Source of the DNA: Bacteroides sp.
Lineage (GTDB): Bacteria > Bacteroidota > Bacteroidia > Bacteroidales > Bacteroidaceae
Assembly (NCBI GenBank): GCA_021201335.1
Contig: JAJQFD010000023.1
Location: 62,001 to 126,000, forward strand
Direction: 5' to 3'
DNA: 64,000 nucleotides
Both the position numbers and the translations under genes were made by a program. This document shows positions 62,231-64,000 of the stretch, piece by piece. Below the pieces are notes generated by a model. It had not been told where the DNA came from. It searched no databases and saw only the letters and a program-made list of their open reading frames with translations. How positions within the stretch are numbered: the first letter of the stretch is position 1; every line of letters begins with the position of its first letter.

Positions 62231-64000
62231 ATGGGAAAAACAACGTTACATATATTCTTCCTCTTTTTCCTGGTCACATTCGTAAGCAAGGTGGAAGCAC
62301 AAAGTTTCCCTTTCCAGAATAAAACATTGTCAGACGAAGAACGATTGGATAATCTTCTTTCGCTGATGACAATTGATGAAAAAGTACAAGCCTTGTCTAC
62401 TAATCTCGGTGTGCCCCGGCTAGGTATCCGAAATACCGGACACTCCGAGGGACTACATGGACTCGCCCTCGGCGGCCCGGGTAATTGGGGAGGTGGAGGG
62501 CAGACATATCAAACCTTCCCAACAACAACCTTTCCTCAAGCCTATGGATTAGGACATACCTGGGACAGAAAACTGATACAAAAGATTGCGGATCAGGAAG
62601 CCACAGAAGTACGATTTTACACCCAACATCCCCGCTATGGAAAAGGCGGATTGGTTGTACGTGCTCCCAATGCTGATCTGGCACGTGACCCCCGTTGGGG
62701 TCGAACAGAAGAAAGCTTCGGCGAAGATCCTTATCTGACCGGAGAATTGACAGTAGCTTTCGTTAAAGGACTGCAAGGTAATCATCCGCGTTACTGGAAA
62801 ACAGCATCCCTGATGAAACACTTCTTGGCCAACAGTAATGAAGATGGAAGAGATTCAACTTCATCTGATTTCAATGACCGGCTTTTCCATGAATACTACG
62901 CTTACCCTTTTTACAAGGGAATCAAAGAAGGAAACTCACGGGCTTTTATGGCCTCCTACAATGCATGGAACGGGATTCCGATGACAGTTCACCCATCATT
63001 AACAGAAATTACACGCAATCAATGGGGAAACAATGGAATAATCTGCACCGATGGCGGAGCTTTGGCGTTATTAATTAACGCCCATAAGCATTATCCTACT
63101 CTGACAGAAGGAGCCGCCGCAGTAGTTAAGGCAGGCATAGGCCAATTCCTGGATAATTATCGCCCTTATATTTACGAAGCACTGAATGAAGGCTTATTAA
63201 AAGAAACAGATATTGATAAAGCCATACGAGGTAATTTCTATGTGGCACTTCGGCTTGGGTTACTGGACAGTGACCAGACGCAGGTTCCTTATACCGAAAT
63301 CGGTGTTACTGATATCGAAGAACCGTGGTTGTCTCCCAAGACACATCAATTTGTCAGAGAAGTGACAGCTAAATCAGCCGTATTACTCAAAAACAAAGGG
63401 ATACTTCCTATCGGCAAGCATACTATCAAATCTATTGCAGTGATCGGCCCTTATTCCGACGAAGTTCTACTCGATTGGTACAGTGGGACTCCACCTTACA
63501 CGGTAAGTATACTACAAGGTATAAAAAATGCAGTGGGAAATGACATACAGGTCTTCCATGCCAATACCAACCAGGCTGATCAAGCTGTAAAAATTGCACA
63601 ACAGGCAGATGTCGCTATTGTATGCATAGGAAACCATGTTTACGGCACGGATATACGATGGAAATATTCCCCAGTTCCCAGTGATGGAAGAGAGGCTGTT
63701 GATCGTAAATCCCTATCCCTGGAATGGGAGGACCTTGCAAGAGTGGTCTATAAAAGTAATCCCAACACCATACTGTTATTAGTCAGTAGCTTCCCCTACG
63801 CAATCAACTGGTCACAGGAAAATCTACCAGCCATTTTACATATTACACATAATAGCCAGGAGCTAGGCAATGGTGTAGCAGATACTCTCTTCGGAAATTA
63901 TAATCCAGCAGGACGAACTATACAAACATGGGTGACTGCCATTGATGAACTACCGCCCATGATGGATTATGATATAACCAACGGCAGGACTTACATGTAT
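62231..64000 (+). CDS. GH3 glycoside hydrolase (second), 3' end outside the window
   Basis: The first 590 codons of an exported GH3 enzyme with a signal peptide ending VSKVEAQ. The barrel includes GHSEGLHGLALGGPGNWGGG, ADLARDPRWGRTEESFGEDP, MKHFLANSNEDGR and the nucleophile Asp274 in ICTDGGAL. The alpha/beta sandwich starts near residue 375 and continues to the window edge. It differs strongly from the first GH3 and resembles the beta-glucosidase/beta-xylosidase branch of the family. Its exact sugar preference is uncertain; a pair of GH3 genes is usual in xyloglucan loci. Confidence 0.9.
   Translation, partial: MGKTTLHIFFLFFLVTFVSKVEAQSFPFQNKTLSDEERLDNLLSLMTIDEKVQALSTNLGVPRLGIRNTGHSEGLHGLALGGPGNWGGGGQTYQTFPTTTFPQAYGLGHTWDRKLIQKIADQEATEVRFYTQHPRYGKGGLVVRAPNADLARDPRWGRTEESFGEDPYLTGELTVAFVKGLQGNHPRYWKTASLMKHFLANSNEDGRDSTSSDFNDRLFHEYYAYPFYKGIKEGNSRAFMASYNAWNGIPMTVHPSLTEITRNQWGNNGIICTDGGALALLINAHKHYPTLTEGAAAVVKAGIGQFLDNYRPYIYEALNEGLLKETDIDKAIRGNFYVALRLGLLDSDQTQVPYTEIGVTDIEEPWLSPKTHQFVREVTAKSAVLLKNKGILPIGKHTIKSIAVIGPYSDEVLLDWYSGTPPYTVSILQGIKNAVGNDIQVFHANTNQADQAVKIAQQADVAIVCIGNHVYGTDIRWKYSPVPSDGREAVDRKSLSLEWEDLARVVYKSNPNTILLLVSSFPYAINWSQENLPAILHITHNSQELGNGVADTLFGNYNPAGRTIQTWVTAIDELPPMMDYDITNGRTYMY

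Overview
The window comes from a member of the Bacteroidota, most likely a gut-type Bacteroidales (Bacteroides, Parabacteroides or Dysgonomonas-like). The evidence is three SusC/SusD pairs, three giant hybrid two-component-like regulators (HTCS), many lipoprotein glycosidases, upstream matches to the Bacteroidota -7 box TAnnTTTG, and a typical ftsX-DUF3098-uppP-truB-queA-folK cluster. Genus is inference; nothing here fixes it.

Layout. (1) 1-9504: a small SusC/SusD-like locus with a divergent HTCS-like regulator whose kinase and receiver residues are degenerate. (2) 9515-14987: an intact housekeeping operon (folK, queA, truB, uppP, DUF3098, ftsX, methyltransferase) and a divergent PspC gene. 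(3) 15218-16676: a DJ-1/PfpI gene and a mostly empty stretch. (4) 16677-38115: a glycoprotein/mannan polysaccharide utilization locus (PUL) transcribed leftward: HTCS, SusC, SusD, three GH92 alpha-mannosidases alternating with two basic-secretory-protein metallopeptidases, a DUF4302-like lipoprotein and a GH29 fucosidase. (5) 38498-64000: a locus whose content matches xyloglucan utilization loci: GH43, GH5 with BACON domains, a surface lipoprotein, SusD, SusC, HTCS, GH31 with a PA14 insert, GH2 and two GH3. A repeat-rich island (40064-41000) lies between GH43 and GH5.

How the genes would work together. In the mannose locus, surface SusC/D would import mannosylated oligosaccharides or glycopeptides; GH92 enzymes trim alpha-mannose, the metallopeptidases attack peptide and GH29 removes fucose. 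In the xyloglucan locus, GH5 cuts the backbone at the surface, SusC/D imports the oligosaccharides, and periplasmic GH31 (xylose), GH2 (galactose), GH43 (arabinose) and GH3 (glucose) strip them to monosaccharides under HTCS control.

The striking feature is damage. Six PUL genes are interrupted while the housekeeping operon is clean: all three SusC genes (TGA at codon 214, TAA at codon 758, a shifted run of eight C), GH5 (TGA at codon 288), the third GH92 (shifted run of five C) and the xyloglucan HTCS (one missing base). Whether this is true decay, slippage switching or assembly error cannot be settled from sequence alone. Other highlights are the degenerate regulators, a GH92 with Gln in place of its catalytic acid, and a 511-bp inverted-repeat element flanked by 22-nt-period arrays.
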